Of a DNA stretch of 42,680 bases, positions 18,001 to 24,155 are shown piece after piece. The position numbers and the translations under genes are program-made. The DNA comes from an uncultured Blastocatellia bacterium (GTDB lineage Bacteria; Acidobacteriota; Blastocatellia; Pyrinomonadales; Pyrinomonadaceae), in assembly GCA_946480785.1 (NCBI GenBank), contig CAMLLD010000057.1, positions 1 to 42,680 of the forward strand, in the 5' to 3' direction. The first letter of the stretch is position 1. Every line of letters begins with the position of its first letter. The notes beneath the pieces were generated by a model. That model was not told where the DNA came from and did no database searches. It saw only the letters and a list, made by a program, of their open reading frames with translations.

Positions 18001-18735
18001 CAGCCAACGCAGAGGCTTTTGCAGAAAAGCCAGCGGTGACATGAGCACGCACGGCGCACCGACAAACAGCGGTTGAATGACGTTTCCGATCAGCCCCATG
18101 TCGTGATAGAGGGGCAACCAACCGACAACTACAGACTCACTGCTTTGACTGAAGGCGTGCTCGATGAGTCGTTCGTTGGCGAGGAGATTACGATGATTGA
18201 TCATCACGCCTTTTGGCGTCGTAGTGGAGCCCGATGTGTACTGCAACAGGACCAGCTCGTCTCCGCTGAGTTGCGGTGCGCGCCAACCGTCACTTTCTTC
18301 GTTGGCAATCTCGTCTGAGCAGATCCAACTGAGCCGAGCCAGGTCTGCGTCTCTCGTAATACGGGAGAGAACGTGAGTTGAAGTAAGCGCCGTCTTCGCC
18401 CGGGCATCTGTGACGAGCGTTTGCAAGCGCAGTTGATTTCGATTGTTACGCGGCGGGTACGCAGGCACAGCGACAGCCTCCGCGTAGATGCAGCCAAAGA
18501 AAGCCGCGATGTATTCCAATCCCGGTGGGTAGAGCAGCAACACGCGATCGCCCGGTGCGACTGTGCGTTGCAGTCGAGCGGCAATCGCCCGCACCCGCTG
18601 GTCCAACTGGCTCCACGAGAACGTCTCCTCTTCCTGCTCGCCGTCAGTGAGGAAGGTGTAGGCGCGACGTTCGGGCTGGTCCTGCGCCCGCTGACACAGC
18701 AGGGTGACTAGATCCCCGGCAGCGTGATGGTTCAT
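12067..18735 (-). CDS. NRPS A, loading synthetase: FAAL-ACP-C-A-PCP-E
   Basis: First synthetase of the line, 2222 aa. A fatty acyl-AMP ligase (about 1-585; core TSGSTTTPKG near 170) should adenylate a fatty acid and pass it to the adjacent ACP (GLDSL, about 618). The C domain (680-1120) carries HHIVADLWS, the variant usual in starter C domains that join an acyl chain to the first amino acid. The A domain (1135-1640) reads D-L-W-T-I-A-M-V-H, in outline closest to Thr-type pockets but not a clean match. The carrier has LGGDSI (near 1692), the form typical before epimerases. The final domain is an epimerase: HHLAVDAVSW (near 1879), ESHGRE, VGWFTTIYP and FNYLGQ. Predicted intermediate: N-acyl-D-amino acid. 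The ATG is 22 nt after the M28 stop; no clear ribosome site is visible, so coupling to the upstream gene is likely. Confidence 0.95.
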   Translation of the reverse strand: MNHHAAGDLVTLLCQRAQDQPERRAYTFLTDGEQEEETFSWSQLDQRVRAIAARLQRTVAPGDRVLLLYPPGLEYIAAFFGCIYAEAVAVPAYPPRNNRNQLRLQTLVTDARAKTALTSTHVLSRITRDADLARLSWICSDEIANEESDGWRAPQLSGDELVLLQYTSGSTTTPKGVMINHRNLLANERLIEHAFSQSSESVVVGWLPLYHDMGLIGNVIQPLFVGAPCVLMSPLAFLQKPLRWLQAISRYRATTSGGPNFAYDLCVRKISEEQLVALDLSCWQVAFNGAEPIRAGTLDAFAEKFALCGFRREAFRPCYGLAEATLIVSGSPEPRSPLIKLVSKKALDVHRVADPEGSEDQYPLISCGRVLPDEQVRIANPVQLTTCAPGEVGEIWLQSASVAAGYWNNVEQTEETFRAYFADTGEGPFLRTGDLGFLADGELFVTGRLKDLIIIRGLNYYPQDIELNVERCHSALRPGCGAAFSVTVAGEERLVVVQELELRREAEAAAAIDAIGESITQEFEIAAHSIVLVRAGSIAKTSSGKIQRHVCRAMFLEGSLNVIAEWRAGSVSESQDETHNAAQPDIDSIENLLRRELAATLKINPAELDLNKPILRYGLDSLLAIELAHRVETELSVTLPLSALLNNQSIVQLAAQLRRQLDTIETRTSSISAALEYPLSHGQQALWFLHQLAPDNTAYNISRAVVIHSTVDAGALRRALQKLVDRHTALRTSFSSQNGTPVQVVHEGVEVLLHEEDASGWNEVALTERLNAEANRTFDLGDHSLLRTYLFTVDARRSVFLMTIHHIVADLWSLMLLLDELGVLYASEAEGLPSPLPPLQRSYGDYVRWQAEMIESNEGGRHRDFWREQLAGEPPSLDIPTDRPRAAALTYAASSHSFQLDAKLVSELKAFAQQRSVTLYMTLLAVFKLLLARYTGQNDIIVGSPTAGRHRAAFSAVVGYLVNPLPLRTTCDAKATFDELLQEVRRTVLAAIEHQDYPLSLVVKHARDSRDSTPSQPFQVLFAWQQAHVLNETEWAGFALGHAGARMRLGNLETESLALKRRETEFLLTLTMAETNDGVLGALEYSTELFDAGTIKRMGEHFVKLLESAVSEPWRRVSELDLLTTAERQQLVEQGNQIQVSYPTACLHELFAAQVARTPEAEAVSCGAERLSYRELDQRAQQLAQRLRALGVETETLVAVFLERSTELVAALLAVLKAGGAYVPLDPACPQERLRYLLANSGAQVLLTDRRLADLLPEHGAKVVYVDDEQTTLPETSELPTRVDPQCLAYVIYTSGSTGEPKGVAITHANVSRLLATTETPFGFSDADVWTLFHSYAFDLSVWEMWGALAYGGRLVVAPYWVSRNPEQFLKLMDEEGVTVLTQTPSAFWPLMQAEGKTKQALKSLRLVIFAGEALEVTKLSAWFERHGDQRPTMVNMYGITETTVHSTLQVVRRDTEAGPGSQIGEPLDDLRIYILDQQQQLLPFGIWGEMHVAGAGLARAYLNRPSLTAERFVPDPFSSEPGARLYRSGDLGRRLARGGLEYLGRTDHQVKIRGFRIELGEIETALRECAGVREAAVLLRDKDERAQLVAYVVPDGEEAGGIAALRAALQQWLPDYMVPGAFVQLDQLPLTANGKLDRSALLALQPVSATAGGDQVSPRSPVEKIVAETWQQVLGVERVGIYDNFFALGGDSILSLQIVSRLSQAGFTMTPQDLFQHPTVAELSAALEHTSTAVHAEVGPVSGPVPLTSIQHWFFEQQFADAHHWNQAVMLEVREALDRAALTRAISRLLEQHDTLRLRFVHEGDGWRQFNAEPEGEIPLTIVELNGLSEAEQRRTVELAASEWQASLNLSEGPLVRAVYFEADSANASRLLLIIHHLAVDAVSWRILFEDLERVYGQAAGGLNMTFARKTTSFKRWAERLQAYSEAGDARAEAEYWLSERWLKADPLPVDSDPWSTGGAAATPNSEASAHTLQIDFGIEETDALLHKTTQVFRTRVVEMLLAALGRALWRWYGADFVLIDLESHGRESMFDGIDVSRTVGWFTTIYPVLLETGGADGDEVEVLKSVKEQLREVPHHGIGYGALRHLSKESAAAFEARPRAEVLFNYLGQLDRGLPEHAVFRFSSDSVGPVRSPRAQRSHLLEINSYIAGGRLRVEWTYSEDIHRHVTIERLSESFKNSLRALLAHTQSPELFELTPADFPMVQLSGEQLEGALAEVTFDD
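12082..12087 (-). promoter_or_regulatory. Ribosome binding site deciding the NRPS B start
   Basis: On the minus strand this reads GAGGTG and ends 7 nt before the ATG at 12072..12074. It supports that ATG over the adjacent upstream TTG (12075..12077). The site lies inside the last codons of NRPS A. Confidence 0.6.
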
Positions 18736-18757
18736 GGCAATGTAATTGTGCGGCTGT

Positions 18758-21115
18758 CTAGAAAGTGAATGACTTGCTGACGAGCGTTGAGTGGTTCGAA
18801 GACATTGAAGCCGGAATCAGGTAAGCGGGCCTGTCCGTCGCGGGCGCGCCGGGCAACTGCGGTAAGCCATAGGTGAGATCCAGCAGTCTGACTTTGAGAG
18901 GTTCTGACGTTTTGACTTCAACGTTAACGTCGACCCCTTCAGCAGGCGGCCCGTAATAACGCAATACCCAGTTCTTCGTAAAGCTCTTCAGCGCGGGGGT
19001 GTTGTCGCTGTCGATCAGTTTTCCATTTACCGTTGCCCGCAGCACTTTGACGGTGGAATCCAGAAAGAGAGTCAGCACGTTCGCCCGCCGTGGTGACGTG
19101 AGGCGGAAGTGTAGAGTCCGCACGCCGTTGTTTGATTTGTCGTCCAGCAGTTCGACATTCGGCGCTACGAGTGGCGCAATCGGTGCTGTCGTTTGCAGGT
19201 ACGGAACGGTGGTGCTCGAGAAGAACGCCGGCAAGGGCCGGCTCTCAGGATGCGGTGACAAAAAACGCGCAGTCCACTCGTCAGGCTTAGCGTCGAACGA
19301 ACCCCAAATCGCCGTCCCGGTATTCGCGTCCAGGCCGTAGAACAGACTGTCTGGCTTCGGATGTGCAGCGTCGAAATCAGGTCTCACGAGCGCAATTACG
19401 ATTAGCACGACCGAGACGACTACGAACGCGCCGGGCAGTACCCATTTATTAGGACGCGCCACCAGCGCAAGATGCGGAAGGAGGAGACCGAGCAGCAACA
19501 CGAGGAGCACAGCTACCACCCAAATTCCGTCGAGACCGAATCCGGTGAAGATCTGATAGAGCAAAGGTGTTGTCATAACTACGGCCGGCACGGCGCTAAG
19601 CAACAGAACGATCAAGAGTCCCAACGAATGCTGAGAACAGCGCTGCTTTAGACTCAACCAAAATGGCGCGAGCATAAATAACAGCGGCCAGGTGAAGAGA
19701 TAACTCGCACCCGGTAGATAAACGCACGTCACGATCATCAGGATCATCCACCAGAGCAGCGCCCCGACCGTTAAGTTCTCGACACTAACCCATCTGCTAA
19801 ATAGCGCGTAGACAGCCGCAGTCAGAGCCATCGTGAGAGCGATAAAGCTGAGCAGATAAATATCTGTGTGATAGGTCCCGCCTTGCAGGTCCGCGTTAGC
19901 TGAGTAGTGGAGCTTGTAGAGCATGCGCCAGATCAGTGTTGTCAGTCCCGCGGCGGCGCCGGCGCTGACCGCAAAAGCCAAAACACCGAGGACCAACCCT
20001 AGAAGATTGAGTCGTCCGCGCCTCAAGCCAAAGACGATCAGGCCGATCAGGAGTATGGCAACCATCGCACTTAGCCACCGCGCCCATGACACGGGGTAAT
20101 AAATCAGCTTCGTGCTCAAAAGGTCGAAGTAGACGTCGTCGGGCGCTCGCACGTTGCGCAAGTCGAGGTTGCCAAAGTGGCGTGCTAACGCGAGCGCGTA
20201 GGAGCCGTGATGTTGGAGGCTGCGCTCGTCCAGTTCGCTTACACTGTCAAGCTGGGTGTGATAGCTCGGCTGCCCATCAATGTACGCGAAATTCAGACCA
20301 GACAAACCTTTGCTCCTGAAGACCGTCAGGTCGGTGTCGTTCGGCAGCAGCTTATAAAGTTCGTAAGCCAGCGAATGCGAAACGGGGTGCGGCGCGGCTT
20401 TCGCAAACTCGCGGATCAGCCACCCGTTCTGCTCACTGGTCTCGAACATAATCGATGGCCCACGACTGCCGCGCGCCTCGAAATTGAGTACCACCCCGAC
20501 ATCCGCGGACCACGGATGCTCTTCCACGAACGCGCTGGATCCGAGCAAACCTGGTTCTTCCCCGTCAGTGAAGAGAAAGATCACGTCGTTCTTCAAGGGC
20601 GATCCGGCTTTCAACGCGCGTAACGTTTCCAGCAGCGTGACCACACCTGCGCCGTCATCGCTCGCGCCGAACGCTTGCGGCCAGGAATCGTAGTGAGCGA
20701 CCAGCAGCACCGCCTTGCCCGGTGCGGTCCCGGGGAGCCGCGCGAGCAGGTTCTCCACCGTTCCCGTTCGTAGTACGCCGCCCCAACGGCGGTTCACCGC
20801 AGTCGTCTTTTGTACTGATGGTGTGAGTCCTTCCGCGGAGATCTCTCGCAGAATGTAATCGCGCACTACATCATGTTCCAGTGAGCCGACCGGGTGTGGC
20901 CTCTGAGTAATCGACCGCAAGTGGACCAGCGCGCGTTCCGCAGAGAACACGCTGGGCGCTGCTTCCGCACCGACTGCCGCCGGAGGGCTCGAACGACGAA
21001 GGCTAAGCCACGCGAAGAGCCCGAGGAAGATCACGATCGCTACACTGACGATAACATCGCGTCTAAAATTCGGGACCGCGATGTACGGAGTAACGCTCGC
21101 AGTAATCTGAGCCAT
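18758..21115 (-). CDS. Membrane-anchored M28 family zinc metallopeptidase
   Basis: 785 aa. One N-terminal membrane helix (about 21-38) is followed by an M28 aminopeptidase-type catalytic domain. Candidate zinc ligands are H141 (AHYDS), D153/D154 (SDDGAG), E186/E187 (DGEEPG), E213 (FEARG) and H286 (SYHTQLDS). A block of several hydrophobic helices (about 345-580) and a soluble C-terminal region follow. This layout resembles multi-membrane-span M28 peptidases, with the catalytic domain probably on the periplasmic side. It lies 30 nt after the radical SAM gene and 22 nt before NRPS A, so it is almost certainly co-transcribed with the assembly line. Possible jobs are trimming of the lipopeptide during export, cleavage of an acyl-D-residue leader, or a general peptidase captured in the operon. 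The sequence supports the enzyme family, not its substrate. No strong ribosome site precedes the ATG. Confidence 0.9.
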   Translation of the reverse strand: MAQITASVTPYIAVPNFRRDVIVSVAIVIFLGLFAWLSLRRSSPPAAVGAEAAPSVFSAERALVHLRSITQRPHPVGSLEHDVVRDYILREISAEGLTPSVQKTTAVNRRWGGVLRTGTVENLLARLPGTAPGKAVLLVAHYDSWPQAFGASDDGAGVVTLLETLRALKAGSPLKNDVIFLFTDGEEPGLLGSSAFVEEHPWSADVGVVLNFEARGSRGPSIMFETSEQNGWLIREFAKAAPHPVSHSLAYELYKLLPNDTDLTVFRSKGLSGLNFAYIDGQPSYHTQLDSVSELDERSLQHHGSYALALARHFGNLDLRNVRAPDDVYFDLLSTKLIYYPVSWARWLSAMVAILLIGLIVFGLRRGRLNLLGLVLGVLAFAVSAGAAAGLTTLIWRMLYKLHYSANADLQGGTYHTDIYLLSFIALTMALTAAVYALFSRWVSVENLTVGALLWWMILMIVTCVYLPGASYLFTWPLLFMLAPFWLSLKQRCSQHSLGLLIVLLLSAVPAVVMTTPLLYQIFTGFGLDGIWVVAVLLVLLLGLLLPHLALVARPNKWVLPGAFVVVSVVLIVIALVRPDFDAAHPKPDSLFYGLDANTGTAIWGSFDAKPDEWTARFLSPHPESRPLPAFFSSTTVPYLQTTAPIAPLVAPNVELLDDKSNNGVRTLHFRLTSPRRANVLTLFLDSTVKVLRATVNGKLIDSDNTPALKSFTKNWVLRYYGPPAEGVDVNVEVKTSEPLKVRLLDLTYGLPQLPGAPATDRPAYLIPASMSSNHSTLVSKSFTF

Positions 21116-21145
21116 GGTTATCGGTGAAACAACGGGGTGAGATGA

Positions 21146-22795
21146 CTAAGCGGTGAAAGTGCACTCGCTGGCGCAACGCACCATAGCCTGCACGTATTCG
21201 TGTTGCATCGAGCTCTTGTCCGCATTGGGAACGGAGGCAATTTCGAGAGCCAGCAGCTTGTGCGCGAGCGTCATCAGTTCTTTGAACTGCGGCAGGCTGA
21301 TGCCCCTGCCAAGGAGGTAAGGGATGGTCCAGAAATCAAAGGACCACTGCGGCAGCCAGAGCGATTCCTTGACGGTGAGAAACACGCGATCGATTTGGTC
21401 CATCGCTTCCAGGCTGTCCATCGTGTTGTGACTCCACACGAAACCCTCGCCTTCGATGTTGTACTTGTCGCGCTGGTTCTGGATGGGCGTGCCCATCTCG
21501 CTATACCACATCTGGGCGCGATAGTAGTCGGGCTTGAACTGCCTGATGAACTGAATTGTCTCGTCTACCGTCTGGCGTGTTTCGCCAGGGAAGCCGATGA
21601 TGAATGACCCGAAGGTCATGATTCCGTATTGCCGCAACCACTCTATTCCCTGAGCATACTTCTCGATGGTTGCGGCCTTGTTCATGTTCTTCAGGATCGT
21701 GGGCGACCCGGACTCGATCCCCAGGAAGACTCCCTTGCAGCCGCTGCGAGCCATCAACTCGATAGCTTCTTCATCCGAGTTACTACAACGGAAGTAGGAG
21801 AACCAGTTGAAGGGATACTTCTTTCTGATGAACAGGCGGCAGATGTCTTTGAAGCGTGGGAAAGGAACGTTGAAGGTGTCGTCTATGAAAACGACGTTTT
21901 TGACTCCGCCCAGTGCCTGGATCGAATCGAGCTCTTTCTCAAGCACCTCCAGGCTCGTTAACGCCAACGAACCCGCTCTGGTTGGATAGTTGCAGAACGA
22001 ACACTTGAAGGCACAACTGCGCGCGGTTCTTGTCTGAATTGTCGCGCCCAGTTTCTCGTCGGGGAATGAGAACCAGTCGATGTAGTTCTCGTCGAGCGAG
22101 TTGTTCTCGGGAACGACTTTAGTGCGGTGAACCGTGCCATTCTCAACGTAGGCGATATTCGGAACGGCACTCAGGCTGTCGCCTTTTTTCAGACAATCCA
22201 CGATCTGCGAGAGTGTGGCTTCGCCCTGTCCTTCTATCACGTAGATGTCGGCGCCGATATCGTCAATTGCTGTCTTGAACTCGTCACCGTGATAGTTGCG
22301 AGCGTGATTGGCAATGAGTGGACCACCTACGACGATCTTAACTTGATCGTTGTGTTCCCTGATGAACTCAACCATCTCATTCACCGGCAGGTTCACAACA
22401 TAGAACGTCGTTGTGATGGCCACGCACAACGGTTGTTGCGCGAGTAGCTCGGCGAATTTCTCTTTCTCAAACTGGAATAAGTTCACGTAACGCGCGTTGT
22501 GACCGTTCCGCCGCAGAAAATTTGTCAGGTAAACTGCCGCGAGGTTTGGAATGTCACCTGACTTGAAAGTCTCTTGTGAAAACGACGTGAGTTCCGGCCG
22601 GCGCGTCTGCTCGAAGGTGTGGTTGAGGAGACCGATGTAATCTAATTTCTGCCCATCCAGATCTACAAAACTGAACTTCAGATCACGATAAGCTTCCGAT
22701 TCTTCACCGTACTTGCGGAGAAAACTTTCATACTCCGCAAACGGAATCTCGTTGTAACCAACGACTAAACAATCCAGACGTGCACTGTTGCTCAT
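21146..22795 (-). CDS. B12-binding-type radical SAM protein, PhpK-like methyltransferase
   Basis: 549 aa. An N-terminal Rossmann-like cobalamin-binding-type region (about 60-215, with VVGGP) precedes a radical SAM domain whose 4Fe-4S cluster motif is CxxxCxxC (C261, C265, C268). The opening LDCLVVGYNE and the general layout recall the PhpK family of class B radical SAM methylases, known from P-methylation in phosphinothricin biosynthesis. That match is from memory, not a search. First gene of the NRPS operon, so the likely role is methylation of a residue or acyl chain at an unactivated position. The frame is open from 22831, but I chose the ATG at 22795: it has GAGGAG 9 nt upstream, and the protein then starts directly at the family-like N-terminus. 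Confidence 0.8.
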   Translation of the reverse strand: MSNSARLDCLVVGYNEIPFAEYESFLRKYGEESEAYRDLKFSFVDLDGQKLDYIGLLNHTFEQTRRPELTSFSQETFKSGDIPNLAAVYLTNFLRRNGHNARYVNLFQFEKEKFAELLAQQPLCVAITTTFYVVNLPVNEMVEFIREHNDQVKIVVGGPLIANHARNYHGDEFKTAIDDIGADIYVIEGQGEATLSQIVDCLKKGDSLSAVPNIAYVENGTVHRTKVVPENNSLDENYIDWFSFPDEKLGATIQTRTARSCAFKCSFCNYPTRAGSLALTSLEVLEKELDSIQALGGVKNVVFIDDTFNVPFPRFKDICRLFIRKKYPFNWFSYFRCSNSDEEAIELMARSGCKGVFLGIESGSPTILKNMNKAATIEKYAQGIEWLRQYGIMTFGSFIIGFPGETRQTVDETIQFIRQFKPDYYRAQMWYSEMGTPIQNQRDKYNIEGEGFVWSHNTMDSLEAMDQIDRVFLTVKESLWLPQWSFDFWTIPYLLGRGISLPQFKELMTLAHKLLALEIASVPNADKSSMQHEYVQAMVRCASECTFTA

Positions 22796-22804
22796 TGGTC
22801 TTTG

Positions 22805-22810
22805 CTCCTC
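22805..22810 (-). promoter_or_regulatory. Ribosome binding site deciding the radical SAM gene start
   Basis: On the minus strand it reads GAGGAG, 9 nt before the ATG at 22793..22795. The in-frame ATG at 22831 has no comparable site, so the shorter protein is preferred. Confidence 0.65.
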
Positions 22811-22937
22811 GGTTTGCGCGTCATACCGCACAGGCTACCGCCAGTTGCGCGCCAACTTCCGTAAGCCGCCGTGATGTCGTTGTATTTTTGAAGCTGATGT
22901 TGCTTCGACAGGTAACCTATGAAGCAACTAACTTCCA

Positions 22938-22954
22938 GAACTTGAGAGAAGTTC
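22938..22954. promoter_or_regulatory. Inverted repeat upstream of the lipopeptide operon (candidate operator 1)
   Basis: GAACTT-GAGAG-AAGTTC has perfect 6-bp arms and a 5-nt centre. It lies in the 356-nt gap between the regulator gene and the radical SAM gene, about 145 nt before the latter's ATG. It is paired with a second dyad 6 nt away that shares the GAAGTTC core. Confidence 0.35.
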
Positions 22955-22960
22955 CTTACC

Positions 22961-22979
22961 CTGAAGTTCTCGACTTCAG
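22961..22979. promoter_or_regulatory. Inverted repeat upstream of the lipopeptide operon (candidate operator 2)
   Basis: CTGAAGT-TCTCG-ACTTCAG has perfect 7-bp arms and a 5-nt centre, next to the dyad at 22938..22954. Two adjacent dyads with related arms look like tandem regulator sites. No T-run follows on the minus strand, so a terminator is less likely. The rest of 22796..23151 shows no gene. Confidence 0.35.
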
Positions 22980-23121
22980 CGTAGGCTGGTAGCTGACAGT
23001 TATTAGCATCAGCACCTGGGTGGAGATCCCGAGTGGCGACCTATAGTCAGCGCAACATGTTACTCAAGTAGACAGCTTGCGCAGAATACATTCCTCAAAG
23101 CGTACTGTCTCGCTGAAATCG

Positions 23122-23185
23122 ACACTGTCTTAAATTTACTCTGTCTAAAATTTACTTTGTCTGAAACTTACTATGTCGTTCTGGC
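23122..23185. repeat. Imperfect 16-bp tandem repeat across the end of the Crp/Fnr-like gene
   Basis: About four diverged units of the form ACTNTGTCTNAAANTT, at roughly 23122..23137, 23138..23153, 23154..23169 and 23170..23185. The outer two are most diverged. The stop codon of the regulator gene (23152) lies inside the array, so the last residues (SKFQTK) are repeat-encoded. Confidence 0.55.
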
Positions 23186-23868
23186 TTGATCGTTTGGTAA
23201 CACTCGCAGGCGAGCCTTTCGAGAGCCTCGGGGTCAGAAATGGTGATTTTCCCCCGGCGATAACGAATTATGCCGGCGTCGCGTAGATCGTTAGCGGCCT
23301 TTGTTATGCCGGTACGAGGCGCTCCGATCATGTGAGAGATGATCTCCTGAGTTAACACCAGCGTGTCCGATCCTACTCGGTCGCGGGTGATGAGAAGTTC
23401 AGAACAGAATCTGGCTTCGATCGAATGAAATTGATTGCAAATTCTCGACTGCCCCAGGTGGTGCAGCAGAGTATTCGAATATTTTAATAATCGATCCGCA
23501 AACTCCTCGTTGAGTTTCAATTCACGTTTGAACACTTCCGCGTTAATTCTCACACCCTCACCCGGTATCTGCACCACAACCTGGTAAGGCATTACTTTGG
23601 TTCGCAACACCAAAGGCACGCCAATCATTCCGTCCTTACCCACCAGGGCGATTCCCGTAATATCTCCGGTGCGCGTCGTACCGAGCAATGAGATCAATCC
23701 ACTCAGCGGGAAATAGACGTGCTTGATCTCCTCTCTTGCCTCAAAAAGAATCTTGTTGCGAGTTAAAGGGATGGTTTCTAAATGCGGCAGCAAGCGCTGT
23801 AATTCGCTTGTGGGTAAACGATTCAGCAACTTGTTGGATGTATAAACCTGTAATGCTACAGCAGACAT
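23152..23868 (-). CDS. Crp/Fnr-type transcriptional regulator with degenerate recognition helix
   Basis: 238 aa from the ATG at 23868. A cyclic-nucleotide-binding-like beta-roll is followed by a winged helix-turn-helix. The frame is open to a TTG at 23928, but neither start has a good ribosome site. I chose the ATG because the text after it (SNKLLNRLP...) is where such proteins usually begin. The helix-turn-helix reads TQEIISHMIGAPRTGITKAA and lacks the Arg-Glu...Arg trio that CRP uses to read TGTGA, so its target is probably different. No N-terminal Cys cluster of the FNR kind is visible. It lies upstream of the lipopeptide operon on the same strand and divergent from the permease gene, so it is a candidate regulator of either. 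Confidence 0.85.
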   Translation of the reverse strand: MSAVALQVYTSNKLLNRLPTSELQRLLPHLETIPLTRNKILFEAREEIKHVYFPLSGLISLLGTTRTGDITGIALVGKDGMIGVPLVLRTKVMPYQVVVQIPGEGVRINAEVFKRELKLNEEFADRLLKYSNTLLHHLGQSRICNQFHSIEARFCSELLITRDRVGSDTLVLTQEIISHMIGAPRTGITKAANDLRDAGIIRYRRGKITISDPEALERLACECYQTIKPERHSKFQTK

Positions 23869-24085
23869 GAGGAAACCCAAGCGCACTTTTTGACTTGTAC
23901 GTGCATACCCATTGATGAATTTAGTCAACCATGCGATTATGGCGGCTCAGATACTACGAGAACGCTCAACATGCATTTTTGGCTACGACAGTTTGGCTAA
24001 GAGCTACTTCAGGCTGGGCAACAACTCGATTTTTGAGGGAGCAATTATTTGAGTTGTAGCTCACTATAAAAACCCCGACAGTTCG

Positions 24086-24113
24086 TTGTCAACCTTCAGT
24101 ACGTTTCTAGTAT
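24086..24113 (+). promoter_or_regulatory. Possible sigma70-type promoter of the ADOP permease
   Basis: TTGTCA (24086..24091), a 16-nt spacer and TAGTAT (24108..24113), about 40 nt before the permease ATG. The -35 matches 5 of 6 positions and the -10 only 4 of 6. The remainder of the divergent gap 23929..24155 shows no gene. Confidence 0.3.
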
Positions 24114-24155
24114 CTCTCACTGAAAGAAACTGCCGCATAAGCTACAGAGGAAATA

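Noticed and set aside
22796..23151. Possible cobalamin riboswitch ahead of the B12-type radical SAM gene
   Set aside because: I could not find a B12-box-like segment or the paired arms expected. Only short dyads and the tandem repeat are visible.
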